The notes under the pieces are model-generated. The model was not told the origin of the DNA and ran no database searches. It saw nothing but the letters and a program-made list of their open reading frames with translations. From Mauremys mutica (Eukaryota; Chordata; Testudines; Geoemydidae): 64,000 nucleotides of DNA. Every line of letters begins with the position of its first letter. Position 1 is the stretch's first letter. The position numbers and the translations under genes are program-made. Positions 1 to 10,865 of the stretch are shown in pieces. The stretch spans positions 27,254,003 to 27,318,002 of the forward strand of contig NC_059075.1 in the NCBI RefSeq assembly GCF_020497125.1. The letters run 5' to 3'.

Positions 1-1559
1 TTTTGGTTTGGCCCAGTATAAAACACAACTTTGGTCCTTAGCTAGGTTTAGAGTTCAAACACCCTGAAAGTTCAGCAGTGTCTAGCCTATTTTAATTTAT
101 TTTCCCCTGTACATGATGAGAACTCATTCATTCCATCCTAAAAACTTTTTCAAACTTCAATTTAATTCATGTACAATGGAATCTATATATACAGTGAGCT
201 TGGCAGCAGATAAGCTTGTTGTTATATGCAGCAGAATGAAACCCCCTCATATTTAACAGCATTGCAATGAGCATAGTGGAACTGTAGGTTGAATGACACT
301 GTATAAAGTGCTGCTTTTGTGGGAGAAAATGGTTTATTGGGTGGGAAGTCTCACTGCATTTCACTAAAAAGTGAGTATTTCTAAATCACTGAACGAAACA
401 TCTAGCCAAGTATTTTTAGCCAAACTTCATACACCGACCCTCCCTCTAGCTCTGGGAAGCAGGTCCATTGCTGAGCCAAAGGGCTGAGATGGTTGTGAGA
501 TATTCAATTTATAGGAAAACTGGCACAATAATGTGTGGGAAATTCTCACTCTTTTCTTCAGATGAATGATGTAAATGGAAGCTTTGTCCAACATGCCTCT
601 ACAAGCTCCTTTTGTTACTATATATATATTTCAGCGTACAGCATCTTAGACATGCAGGAGCAGCTTTGGTGCCTGACTCACTCTGACTTTGCATTAAGCT
701 ATGATGGTGTAAAACTAGGCCTTGCCACTCTGAAAATGAACTGGCAACTCACAATTGAAAAAAATAAATAGCACCATTTGGAAAGTTTTTCAGCTTTAAA
801 AGATTGCCTTAGCTCTTGTGAAATCCTAGCTTGGCTTCTTCCACACTTAGAAACCAAAGAAACCCCTTTCCCTTATGGTACTTATCACAGATCTCTGCAA
901 ACAATCCCAGACCAGCTGGAGGCTTGTTTATCAGCCAACATCACTATTTGTCTAGAAGAAGGAAAATAAAAGATCCATGTCCAAACATGGGAAAGGAAAT
1001 AAATTAACAAATCATTTTTGATCCTAATAAAAGGACATCAGAATTTTCTGATGAAAATAATTCCTGAACACTTTTTACCAAGGAGGATAGTTTCTTGGGG
1101 GGGCCAGGAAATACACAGTACAGCTGCCCACAGCATCCCACCACATTGCGTTAACTCAAGAGATGGCTACGGGGCTGATGCAGCTGCAAATGGCAGTATA
1201 ATTTACCTTCCTATCAAGATGCCACATAATTCTCTGCTTGTGCAGCATATATCTACAAGGAGGCCATTTAACTCAGCTTGTCCACTTGCCACTTCTCCGT
1301 CCTTCCCCAGGCCTGTGCTATTTGTTGTCTTGTTCCCCCAGAAAAAGGAGTTTGGTATGTTTCCAATGCTGTCCTTACTAGGACAGAATGGGACGTAGCA
1401 AGAAACAGACCCTTCAGGGCAGTAACAAGGAGGAGAGCAGCCCGTGCAATGGACCATCTCACAGATAGGAAGGATAAAGAAGTCTCCTGGAGGGAGACTG
1501 GAGGGAGATCTCTAAAGACCCTGCATTGTCCATCTTCAGGGTTTGAATGTAGATCCTTC
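1..1559. other. Unassigned non-coding sequence
   Basis: No gene or repeat family was recognised here. Open frames are short, unlike any family I know, and lack codon structure. Intronic or intergenic DNA is the likely status. Confidence 0.5.
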
Positions 1560-1804
1560 CACACTGAAAGCATGAGTTTGGAAATATGGCATATATTTTT
1601 AATGGCAACAATAATTAACCATTGGAACAATTTACCAAGAGTGGTGGTGGATGTTGCATCACTGACTGTTTTAAAATCAAGATGGGATGTTTTTCTAGAA
1701 GATCTGCTCTAGGAATTATTTTGGGGAAGTTCTATGCCCTGTGTTATACAGGAGGTCAAATTAGATGATCACAATTGTCCCTTCTGGCCTTTGAACCTAT
1801 GAAT
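1560..1804 (+). mobile_element. CR1 LINE 3' end fragment
   Basis: The sequence follows the CR1 3' region: a degraded 'NLWNNLP'-type end (ATTGGAACAATTTACC near 1620), then 'GGAATTATTTTGGGGAAG', 'ACAGGAGGTCAAATTAGATG', and the AATCTATG-type tail near 1800. CR1 elements are usually 5'-truncated, and only the last part of the reverse-transcriptase frame plus the 3' UTR remains. The exact 5' edge is uncertain. Confidence 0.85.
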
Positions 1805-1821
1805 CTACCCCTAAGCTCAGG

Positions 1822-1968
1822 GATTCATAGATTCACAGATTTTAAGGCTGTTAAGGTACCATTAGATCATCTAGTCAGATCTTCTTGCATAATAGAAGCC
1901 ATAGAACCGTACCTAGTAATTCCTGCATCTACTCCAAGAACTGATAGTCGAATTAAAGAATGTTTCTT
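1822..1968 (-). mobile_element. CR1 LINE 3' end fragment, opposite orientation
   Basis: Starts with ATTCATAGATTCACAGATTT, the reverse complement of the CR1 tail, followed by 'CATTAGATCATCTAGTCAG' and CR1 3' UTR sequence to about 1968. It faces the plus-strand CR1 at 1560-1804 tail to tail with under 20 bp between them, so the pair forms an imperfect inverted repeat. Confidence 0.8.
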
Positions 1969-2267
1969 TGTATTGTGTGTCCCATCTCACAGAAGTGTTT
2001 AGCTGTGATGGCAATTAGTGATGGGCCAGCTACATTGATTTCTGATCCTTCCTGGCCAGGCAAGGAATACAGTAAGAAAAGCCTTTGTCACCATATTGCT
2101 GGTGCTGAAACATCTTCTGTACAAGTTTTGTTGGCTTAGCTGAGCCCTTGTTTCTGGGAGTGCTCTCCCCAGATGGCAGGAGAAGGGGGTTATAATATAA
2201 ACTGGCAGCAAACAGAGGCTTTTTATTACCCATCCATTTCTAGTAAATAGATCCCTGGGACCAAATC

Positions 2268-2346
2268 TTCAGCTTGTAAATGTCACAGCTCAACTGAACT
2301 TGATGGAACTATGCCCATTTACACCAGAGGATGATCTGGCCCCTGG
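2268..2346. repeat. Short palindromic interspersed repeat (TTTACACCAG family)
   Basis: Two arms, TGTAAATGTCACAGCTC and a matching arm ending ATTTACACC, flank a short centre, followed by GATCTGGCCC. Related copies lie at 21171-21245 and 53329-53402. The structure suggests an old non-autonomous DNA element. I cannot name the family. Confidence 0.5.
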
Positions 2347-2486
2347 TGGTAATTGTATCTGTTGATCCAAAGCCCACTGAAGTCAGTGAGAGTCTTTCCA
2401 TCTTTCCACTTCAATGGCATTTGGATCAGGCCCTAAGTGGACATTCTGAAGGCTTCACAGTTTTGTTTTTTTCATAGGGTAAGGGC

Positions 2487-2610
2487 TAGGGTGACCAGAC
2501 AGCAAGTGTGAAAAATCAGGACAGGGGGTGGAGGGTAATAGGAGCCTATATAAGAAAAAGACCCCAAAATCGGGACTGTCCCTATAAAATCAGGACATCT
2601 GGTCACCGTA
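2487..2610. mobile_element. hAT-type MITE, TAGGGTGACCAGA ends
   Basis: About 120 bp with inverted ends TAGGGTGACCAGA and TCTGGTCACCGTA and no coding capacity. The motif GTAAGGGCT occurs just before the left end and again at the right end, consistent with a target duplication, though the exact cut is ambiguous by 1-2 bp. A second copy with a clearer 8-bp duplication lies at 17882-18874 and carries a nested element. Confidence 0.75.
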
Positions 2611-3720
2611 AGGGCTGACAGCTAGTGATGAACTAACAGGCCACCAGCTTAGTCATTATCATGAGACAGTTTACCATTAGCCATTACCATTAATGGAGGA
2701 AAGTGAGCTGGGATGAGGTGGAGTATTATCACTTCTCAGTGTGCCTGTTTTCCAAGCTCAAATCATTCCCTGGAGGGGAGTCTCTTCCCTTTGCCTTTAT
2801 ACAATGTAATTTCCCACTCCCAGCATGATATGCTCTCCTCGAGAAAGACCAAGAAAGTGTTTGCTGATGGGAAATCACATTGAATAAAGGCAAAAGGGAT
2901 GGAATTCCCTCCAGAGGGACAGACTGGGGTAAGCAGGAAGGTCACAAAGATGCAGAGAGATGAGAACATCACTCTTCCTCCTTATCACACTCTTCACTCT
3001 GCCAGTGCAGAAAAAGTGCCCTAGAAAGACATCTATGGCCCACTGCTCCCTCTGTTACCCAGGTGCAAGTCCCATTAAAGTCAAAGGGAGCTGGGCTACT
3101 AGCCGTGACACTTTCTCTCCTCCTGGGACTAGCTGTGACCTCAGATGTACCTCTCAGAAGGAACCCATGACTGCAAGTTGACAGCCCCACCATCTGAAGT
3201 TAACCAGGGACCACATTCTGTCCTCTATTGCAGCCATGTGACACCATTGAGATTAATTGGTGTGCATAGGCATGAAAGCTGCACATTGTGCAGAGTAGGC
3301 AGTATTGGAGGGTTCATACACCTGACTAATCAGATTGAGGGTATTTTAAAGAAAAACATCCCTGAAGAACACAGTTGAGGAGTCAGAATATTGAGAGGAA
3401 ATAAAATTTACACAGCACCGAAAGCAAGCCAAACTTGTCACTATGGGGAAATTACTTGGCACGTAAGGAAAATCATTCTCAGCATATATTTATCTTAAAC
3501 CCTCAAAACCTGTGTTAGCACAACAGTAAGGGTATGCGATGCAGGGACTCAATCTGAGCCCAAAACATTCCACTCAGGTTTGGGATCTGGCAACTTTGCA
3601 GCTAAATCTTGCACCTCAACGTTTTGTAATTTGCCCAGTCCCTTATCAGCCTGATATTTAAAATGTCCCCCTCTTAGCAGGTAACTTTGCACTCCCTGTC
3701 TTTATTTACCTGTTGTCTCT
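2611..3720. other. Unassigned non-coding sequence
   Basis: No recognisable gene or repeat. The open frames on both strands are short and unrelated to known families. Confidence 0.4.
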
Positions 3721-3752
3721 CATCATATGCTTAGATTGTATGCTTCTATTTA

Positions 3753-4231
3753 GGCCTGGTCTACATTTAAAAGTCAGGTTGATTTAGCCACATCAGTCCC
3801 ATGTGTGAAAAAACCCACACTCCGAATCCTGACTGACATAACTATGCCGACCTAGCCCCCAATGTAGACACAGCTGTGTCGATGGTTAACACAAGCATTT
3901 TTCTAGTTGACCATCATGAGGGAAAAACCTCTTCCATCAGCATGGGCTGCATCCACACAACAGGGTTATGCCAGCATAGCTATGGTGATGTAGCTATGGT
4001 GTCTGCAGGGGCGGCTCTAGACATTTCACTGCCCCAAACACGGGGCGCTCACCGAAGCCGTGGGACCAGCGGACCCTCCGCAGGGACACCTGCGAGAGGT
4101 CCACCGGAGCCCTGCCTGCCGCCCTCCCGGCGACTGGCAGAGCGCCCCCCGTGGCGTGCCGCCCCAAGCACGCACTTGGCGTGCTGGGGCCTGGAGCTGC
4201 CCCTGGGTGTCTGCCTAGTGTAGACATACCA
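3753..4231. mobile_element. PIF/Harbinger-type MITE, interrupted
   Basis: Left end GGCCTGGTCTACATTT follows a TTA (3750-3752). The right end TAGTGTAGACATACC is followed by TTA at about 4232-4234. TTA duplications and GGCCTGGTCTACAC-like ends fit PIF/Harbinger non-autonomous elements. No transposase is encoded. A GC-rich hAT occupies 4006-4205, so the MITE itself is only about 280 bp. Confidence 0.75.
4006..4205. mobile_element. GC-rich hAT MITE, copy A (200 bp)
   Basis: Inverted ends CAGGGGCGGCTCTAG and GGAGCTGCCCCTG are flanked by a perfect 8-bp target duplication GGTGTCTG (3998-4005 and 4206-4213), diagnostic of hAT. The interior is very GC-rich and has one copy of the GCAGG...CCTGCG palindromic unit that is repeated in copies at 8082-8336 and 52139-52494. 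The apparent reading frames result from few stop codons at high GC. Confidence 0.92.
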
Positions 4232-4294
4232 TTAAACTATAAGCTCTTTGCCATTGGTTTGTGTTTGTATAGCATCTAATGCAATAGGATCTGA

Positions 4295-6499
4295 GGCCTG
4301 GTCTACACTAGGCGTTTAAATCGGTTTTAGGAGCATAAAACCGATTTAACGCCAAAACCGTCCACACTAGGAGGCACCTTATATCGATTTTAATGGCTCT
4401 TTAAACCGGTTTCTGTACTCCTCCCTAACGAGAGGAGTAACGCTAGTATCGGTATTAACATATCGGAGTAGGGTTAGTGTGGACGCTGATCGACGGTATT
4501 GGCCTCCGGGAGCTATCCCACAGTGCACCAGTGACCGCTCTGGACCGCAATCTGAACTCGGATGCAGTGGTCAGGTAAACAGGAAAAGCCCCGCGAACTT
4601 TTGAATATTTCCTGTTTTCCCAGCGTGGAGCTCCGATCAGCACGGGTGGCGATGCAGTCCGAAATCAAAATAAAAAAAAGAGCTCCCGCATGGACCATGC
4701 GGATGTGATCGCTGTAAGGGCAGGCAAATCCGTTCTATCCGTTCTATCAGTGCTCCGTTACAGAAGATGAAATTCAGAATCCTTTTTTAAAAATCTCCAG
4801 ACAGACGCCATAGCAGGGACTCAGCGCACTGCAGCGTGACAAGCGTAACGGAAAGCCAAAGAATCAAATGGATGCGCATGGACTGGAGGACTGAAGCTAT
4901 CCCACAGTTCCTGCAGCCTCCTAAAATTATTTGCATTCTTGGCTGAGCTCCAAATGCTTCTAGGGTCAAACACAGTGCCCGCGGGTCAGGGCATAGCTTG
5001 GCAATCTACTCACCCACCCCCCCACCCACCCCCAGAAGCGAAAGGTAAAACAATCCTCTGACTCTTTTACATGTCACCCTATCTTTACTGAATGCTGCAG
5101 ATAGACGCGATAGTGCAGCACTCAACACCAACATCCTTGCTCCCCCCCCGCCATGGGCGGCTGATGGTACAAAAGGATGGAAATCCATCTTCATCATCAG
5201 CATAAGCTGATCGTGCAAAAAGATGGAAATCCATTCTCATCATCAGCCTCAGCTGATGGTACAAAAGGACTGGTAACCGTCCTCGTCATCAGCCTATTGG
5301 CCCTAATTTTTTCTGGTGGATGGATGGTGCAATATGGCTGGTAACCATCCTCATCATAGCAACAGGGGGCTGAGCTCCATCAGCCCCCACCCTTCATGTG
5401 TAAAGAAAAGATTCAGTTGCCCCTGGACTAGCAGTGGGATGCTGGGCTTCTCTCCTACACACTGCTTAATGTCCTGTCTGGACTATCATAGCAGCTGGAG
5501 GCTGCCTTCCACTCATTTCTCACTAACAAGTCAGTGTGTCTTATTCCTGCATTCTTTATTAATTCATCACACAAGTGGGGGGACAATGCTACGGTAGCCA
5601 AGAAAGGCTGGGGGAAGAACGGAATCAACAGGTGGGGTTGTTACAGGAGCACCCCCTGTGAATAGCATACAGATAATAATTTCTGCCGGCTCTGACACAG
5701 AGCAGGTGGTTCTCTAACACACTTGCCTATATTAGGCAGCACTGATTCTATTTTTAGATACCAAAAAGGAGGGATTGACTCAGGGAGTCATTCCCAATTT
5801 TTGCTTTTGCGCCCCTGGCTGATTGGCCAGGGGCACTTATGACAGCAGCCAATGGTACAGGCTAGTAACCACTTTTGGCTTTTGTGCCCCTGGCTGATTG
5901 ACCAGGGGCACTAGCAGCAAATGGTACAAAAGGACTGGTAGCCATGATCATCCTCAGTTCCAATTTATGGAAGGGTTTGGATGGTGCAATATGGCTAGTA
6001 ACCATCTCTGCTGTCATGCAAAAGCAAAAGCATGCTTCTGTGTAGCGCTGCTGAATCGCCTCTGTGAGCGGCATCTAGTACACATACGGTGAGAGTCACA
6101 AACGGCAAAAAAAGCTCCATGATTGCCATGCTATGGCATCTGCCAGGGCAATCCAGGGGAAAAAGGCGCGAAATGCTTGTCTGTCGTTGCTTTCCCAGCG
6201 GAAGGAGTGACTGACGACATTTACCCAGAACCACCCGCGACAATGATTTTTGCCCCATCAGGCACTGGGATCTCAACCCGGAAGTTCCAAGGGGCGGGGG
6301 AGGCTGCGGGAACTATGGGATAGCTAGGGAATAGCTACCCACAGTGCAACGCTCCAGAAATCGACGCTAGCCTCGGACCATGGACGCACACCACCGATTT
6401 AATGTGTTTAGTGTGGCCGCGCGCACTCGATTTTATAAAATCTGTTTTACAAAACCGGTTTATGCAAATTCGGAATAGTCCCGTAGTGTAGACGTACCC
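4295..6499 (+). mobile_element. Non-autonomous PIF/Harbinger element, 2.2 kb, copy 1
   Basis: Ends GGCCTGGTCTACACTA and TAGTGTAGACGTACCC form terminal inverted repeats, flanked by a perfect 3-bp TGA duplication (4292-4294, 6500-6502) inside an older repeat whose continuity confirms the insertion. No DDE transposase frame is visible. The interior has imperfect internal repeats built on 'GATGGTACAAAAGGA' and 'CATCCTCATCATAG' (about 5160-5370 and again near 5850-6000). Homologous sequence in opposite orientation lies at 59361-61499. A 66-codon frame at 6123-6323 is retained in both copies with four differences counted by eye. Confidence 0.88.
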
Positions 6500-6737
6500 T
6501 GAGTCTATGACTAGGACTTCTAGGAGCTACTGCAATACACATAAATAATAAGGATACTACGTGATGTGATGACATTTCACTGCTTGCCAGCATATGTGCT
6601 GTAACATCCAGAAACAATGGAGCTGCACATACAGCTGAATAATGCTCCCTTAAACTCCCTTCCTTTGTCTTTGTCCCTAGAATGTGGATGGGATGTACAC
6701 ACACATGGGTGGGATATAGATGTGTGACGCTGAGTTC

Positions 6738-6826
6738 TGGGAGCCATGAAGTCTTGAGATCTAAATCTGGTTCTTCCACTAATTTGTTGTGTGACAATGG
6801 ACAAGCCATTTAATCTCTCTGGACCA
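6738..6826 (+). repeat. MIR-type SINE fragment
   Basis: 'GTTGTGTGACAATGGACAAG' followed by CCATTTAATCTCTCTGG matches the conserved MIR core ('TGTGTGACCTTGGGCAAGTC', then 'ACTTAACCTCTCTG'). This is ancient and fragmentary. Confidence 0.7.
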
Positions 6827-7252
6827 AGATCATAAGTGGGTGTAACTCCTATTTACTGCTGCGGGAGTTGCACATGTTAAACCTGGGCTGAATTTGGTTC
6901 TCAGGTTCCATCTGTGGGGAGCAGTCAGACTGTTTAAACTACCTTCTCACACAGGGCTTGTTCTATTTGTAAAAGTGCTTAAAGGTGGAGCTATCTTTTC
7001 AGTCATGCTGAGGCTCAGTCTACCCTTTTTAAAGTGCTCTTTGCATGCACAGTTGCATAGCAGTTGCAGTCAGGTTGTTTGACACACAGGTTCCTTTTTG
7101 TGCCTGCAATTCAACTTCGGGAACAAATATTGCAATAGGGAGGCCGATCAGCCCTTTTGAAAATCTAGCTCTGTGGATCTGTCTAGGGAGAGATTTTCAA
7201 AGACACACAGAGCAGTCAAGGTGTTATTTTCAAAAGCACTGACTGAAGTATA

Positions 7253-7552
7253 GGGCTGGTCAAACTTCTTTTTTATTGAAAACCGATTTTTTTTGTTTTC
7301 CTTGAATTGTCAATTTATTCTTCTTCTTATTTTATTTTTGATTATTTTATTTTGAGGGAAATAACCTTCCCCCCCCTTTTTTTTTAGTTTTCAGCAGCTT
7401 TTTGGACTATTTTTTTTTCTTTTTTGACTTTTGGTTGCTGAAAATTGAAAATTTGTAGAGTATTTGTGTTTTTGACAAAATTCAAAATTTTGCCACAGAA
7501 AATGTGTACCAAAATGAATTTAAAAAACAAACTTTTGTTTTCTGACCAATTC
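7253..7552. repeat. AT-rich palindromic repeat (AGCTGGTCA family), copy 1
   Basis: Begins GGGCTGGTCAAAC and ends TTTTCTGACCAATTC, giving inverted ends around an AT-rich interior dominated by TTTT and AAAATT runs. Related copies are at 10011-10330, 24321-24560 and 49431-49812. No coding capacity; probably an old non-autonomous DNA transposon. Confidence 0.55.
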
Positions 7553-8081
7553 AGCATAGGAACACAAGACCCATTGACTTAGAATTGTGCCCCCAAGTCA
7601 CTTAGATGCTTTTGAAAATCTCTCCATTCAATCCCTCTGTCATTTGTGCCTTTGAAGATTTACCCCTTACAATCTATCTCATAATTTTATTTTAAGACTA
7701 GATCAGTGGAAATTGACACAAACTCTTCACAGGCACTATACTGAAACCTTACAAAACTCCTGTTGTTTTTTGCCTGAGGAAGAGCTTCAGATATACAGTG
7801 CTGAAAGTTTCCTAAAGTTATGGCTCACATTACTGGTGAGCTCCTCCAATCAAGGACCCTCATTGGTCATGTCTGGATTGTGGAGTGTTCAGGTAGCGCT
7901 GACTAAACTCAAATCCTGTTTTAGCATGCATTGGGCTCCTTGTAAAACCCATGGAAATTTTTCTGGGGCCTGCCTCCTCTTCTTCAAAAGTTTTGGCCAG
8001 GAATTTAGCCACATCTATTCCTGGATCTTTCTCTTCCTTTCAAGTCTGTATAGTTCAAAACTTGACAATACTGAAGACAAG
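7553..8081. other. Unassigned sequence between repeats
   Basis: No supported gene. A 'CACTTAGATGCTTTTGAAAAT' stretch near 7600 resembles the AAAATCTGGCC palindromic family seen at 45009-45131. Confidence 0.4.
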
Positions 8082-8336
8082 CAGGGGCGGCTCTAGCCAT
8101 TTCGCCGCCCCAAGCACGGCGTCTGCCGGTCGCGGGTCCCGCGGCTCTGGTGGACCTCCCGCAGGCATGCCTGCGGATGCTCCACCGAAGCTGCGGCGCC
8201 AGCGGACCCTCCGCAGGCATGTCTGCGGGAGGTCCACCGGAGCTGCCTGCCACCCTCCCGGAGACCGGCAGAGCACCCCCCGCGGTGTGCCGCCCCAAGC
8301 ACGCGCTTGGCGTGCTGGGGCTTGGAGCCGTCCCTG
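8082..8336. mobile_element. GC-rich hAT MITE, copy B (255 bp)
   Basis: Ends CAGGGGCGGCTCTAG and CTTGGAGCCGTCCCTG are bounded by a perfect 8-bp duplication AAGACAAG (8074-8081, 8337-8344). Two palindromic units, each centred on GCAGGCATG and followed by a CTGCGG arm, occupy the centre. Frames of up to 117 codons across this element are not genes. Confidence 0.93.
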
Positions 8337-10010
8337 AAGACAAGTAAACCTGCAACAATTCTCAGTTATGAAGGAACTCCCATTTAAACATCTTTCTCTC
8401 TTTCATCTGCAAATTTCCAAAGAGAGCAGACAACAACAACAATAAAAAAAAATCATATTATTGATATGACTTGCTATCCCAAGACTTTCAAGATGGCATG
8501 CTGCAATATGAGACTTTTGGAATTATGGCGTGTAAACCGAAATTTTTCTAACACACGCATTTTAGCCTTAAAATATATCATTGTTTAAAATAATACATAT
8601 CCAACAATGTAGTAAAAATAATTCAAAGTTGGGGATCCTAGTGACAAACTATTTGAATTTCCCTGTCCTGGTGTTCTGCTGTTGTATAACTATTGTTATA
8701 ATGCTGAGACATCTCTAAAAGTCACTGCATGCTGCACCAGGAGTGACTTAAAATTTCTAGCATATATTGTGACATTATTACCCGCTCTTTCGCCATATCT
8801 TCCTAGAAATAACTCCACCTCTAAGCTTCTTTTATTATCATCAGCTTACAAGTTACGTTTTTTGACATTTTAAAGCTTTTCCTTTACTATAATGTAAAGC
8901 AAGATGTAATTTTTAACAAGAAAAAGCTTGATAATATTTAAAAGTAAATTTGAACTCTCAGCTTTGCTGTACATTGCACATACTTTAGATTTTCATATTT
9001 GCCATCTGTTATTTATTAAGCACAGATAATAAAGCTCAGCAATGCAAGATACACATAAAAAGACAACCCCTGCCCACAAAGCTAACAATCCAAATTACAG
9101 GCAGAGAAGACAAGAACCTGTAAGGGACACAAAAGAGAGAGTTCACTCAGTATGTTTTCTCTACAGTTTGTTAGGCAATCTCTCACTGAAGACAAACTAG
9201 GAAGTCTGTGGTCTGAATTGTTTTGCACTTTTGTGAGACACAGTAAGTGACTGTCGCTTACAATGATCTGCCCTCTGACATGCAGTCTAGTCACTTGGCA
9301 ACTGAAATTCCACTGGGTCAGTGACACCTTAACTGCTGTCAAGGGGTGACATTTTGGGCCACAAATCCCATTAATCATCAAGACTACTTTTGAAAGATAG
9401 AGTCTAACATTAAAACAAAATTTGAAGCAATAATCATAATTAATAATAATCCTCCTTTGTAGCATAATCTCCTTTGTAACTTAAACAGAAACAGAGAAAA
9501 AAAATCAAGGAATTTGTCTGAGGAAGAAAAGAAAAATTGTGGTGAATTTGAATAATTGAGGGCTTTTCATATTCACTTAAAGAGAAGCAGAAACACATAC
9601 CTTCACGCCAAATACACCTCAAAGGAGGTAAATGTTGGTAAAGAGAGAGATTTCTCAGTGGACAGGCAGGCTCTGGCTGTTGTATGAATGATTCCAACTT
9701 CAGGTTTTTTGCTCAGCTATAGACAGAATAAGCTCATCCCACTATTCATGACATCAGACTCCTGGATTTTTTTTCTCCCTCCGGTAATCTCCTCCAAGAA
9801 CAAAGTTTGGCAGCTGTTTTCAATATGAGGTCACTGGTATTTGACTAAAACTGGTGAATAATACAAATCAAGCTAAAATCTCAGCCTGATATGGAAGTGC
9901 CAGGAAAATCCCTCTCCCTTCCTGCCTCCATGACTTTAGGCTTGATCCTGTGTGGTGCAGAGTGCTTTCTTAATCCTGTTGGCTTCACTGGGAATTGAAG
10001 GTGCTCAGAT
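8337..10010. other. AT-rich unassigned sequence
   Basis: No gene recognised. A short piece at about 9040-9115 ('AACCCCTGCCCACAAAGCTAA') resembles the middle of the L2/MIR-like repeat seen at 56830-57090. The rest is AT-rich and unclassified. Confidence 0.4.
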
Positions 10011-10330
10011 CTAGAGCTAGTCAGGAATTTTTCTGGCAAAATATTTTTTTCACTGGAAAATGCAGAGTCATCAAACTTGAAATTTTTCAACAAAATTTTC
10101 TACTAATTTTTTTTGAAAATTCCAGTTTTCTGCTTAAAAATGCCTTTTGGTTTTGAAATTTAAGCTAATTATATTTTAAAAAATCAAAACTGAAAATGAA
10201 ATGTTCTGATTGACCCAAATCAAATTTTTTTCATTTTGCAAAATTTTTGAGATTTTGACTTTTCATTCTGATTTGAGACAGAAACTTTTCTCGAAATCTC
10301 AGAAATGTTCCTGGGAAAGGCAAATCATTT
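10011..10330. repeat. AT-rich palindromic repeat (AGCTGGTCA family), copy 2
   Basis: Starts CTAGAGCTAGTCAGGAATTT and continues through AAATTTTTCAACAAAATTTT and TTTTGAAATTTAAGC motifs shared with copies at 7253 and 49431. The right edge is indistinct. Confidence 0.5.
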
Positions 10331-10765
10331 CCCACTCAGCTGAAGTGATTGACTTGCAGCGTTGGGACCTCTATGAAATTCCTTAAATCAGAACAGATTA
10401 AATACCCCCTGTGCCACTGCAAACGCTTTCTTTCAGAGGGATAAATCTATAATTTGTGTTTTCACAGACTTCACAAGACTCAGAGAGATTTACTTTCCCT
10501 CAGGAGAACTGCTGATGACTTCCCCTTGTTGAAATATGTTTGCTGTTACGTTTGTCCCTTTCATGAAAGGTGAAATTCTTCACAGAGAACTTGTATGAGC
10601 TCTGTGCATCACTTAAGTGGGATTTAAATGTTCCACACAGCCTTGTGCTAACCTGATGCACTGGGGTGGATTACACCCAGAGAACAGAGCCTGGGTTTTA
10701 CTGCCTAGAATGATGACTTTTGGTCTGAATTAGAGAAAACATCAAACCAAGAAAGAACTAATATA

Positions 10766-10855
10766 TGACTTGCATCCGACGAAGTGGGTATTAACCCACG
10801 AAAGCTCATGCTGCAAAACGTCTGTTAGTCTATAAGGTGCCACAGGATTCTTTGC
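10766..10855 (+). mobile_element. Penelope-like element 3' tail, family 1, copy 1
   Basis: A 90-bp insertion flanked by direct repeat AACTAATATA (10756-10765, 10856-10865). It contains a hammerhead-like fold followed by 'TTAGTCTATAAGGTGCCAC'. The longer, better preserved copy is at 62927-63051. Assignment to PLE rests on the shared architecture with the PLE at 45226-45709 and on recollection of the family, so the class is an inference; the insertion itself is clear. Confidence 0.7.
10772..10812 (+). ncRNA. Hammerhead-like ribozyme fold, degraded
   Basis: Stem I GCAT (10772-10775) pairs with ATGC (10808-10811). The core reads CCGACGA instead of CTGACGA, so the conserved U4 is lost. Stem II GTGGGT/ACCCAC is perfect around an ATTA loop. 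GAAA follows, then a two-base GC loop and U-C at the expected cleavage position. The core change predicts an inactive copy. Confidence 0.55.
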
Positions 10856-10865
10856 AACTAATATA

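Larger units (their letters stand above)
3721..6555 (+). repeat. Old L2/MIR-like 3' end repeat, split by two later insertions
   Basis: Three pieces (3721-3749, 4232-4294 and 6500-6555) join into one repeat: 'TTAGATTGTA', 'TATAAGCTCTTTG', 'TTTGTATAGCATCTAATG', then 'ATGACTAGGACTTCTAGGAG' and an AATAATAA tail. The same layout occurs at 48695-48830. The insertions are a Harbinger MITE (3753-4231) and a 2.2-kb Harbinger element (4295-6499). This is the outermost layer of a four-layer nest. Confidence 0.7.

Noticed and set aside
1268..1712. Overlapping frames of 120-144 codons on both strands
   Set aside because: The 3' portion is CR1 3' end; the rest shows no protein family and the strands overlap, as random frames do.
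5010..5035. Possible G-quadruplex or regulatory C-rich tract
   Set aside because: Simple C-rich repeat inside the large Harbinger copy; the corresponding part of copy 2 is shorter and variable.
8005..8358. Frames of 65-128 codons around 8.1-8.3 kb
   Set aside because: Same GC-rich hAT family (copy B); frames on both strands are composition artefacts.
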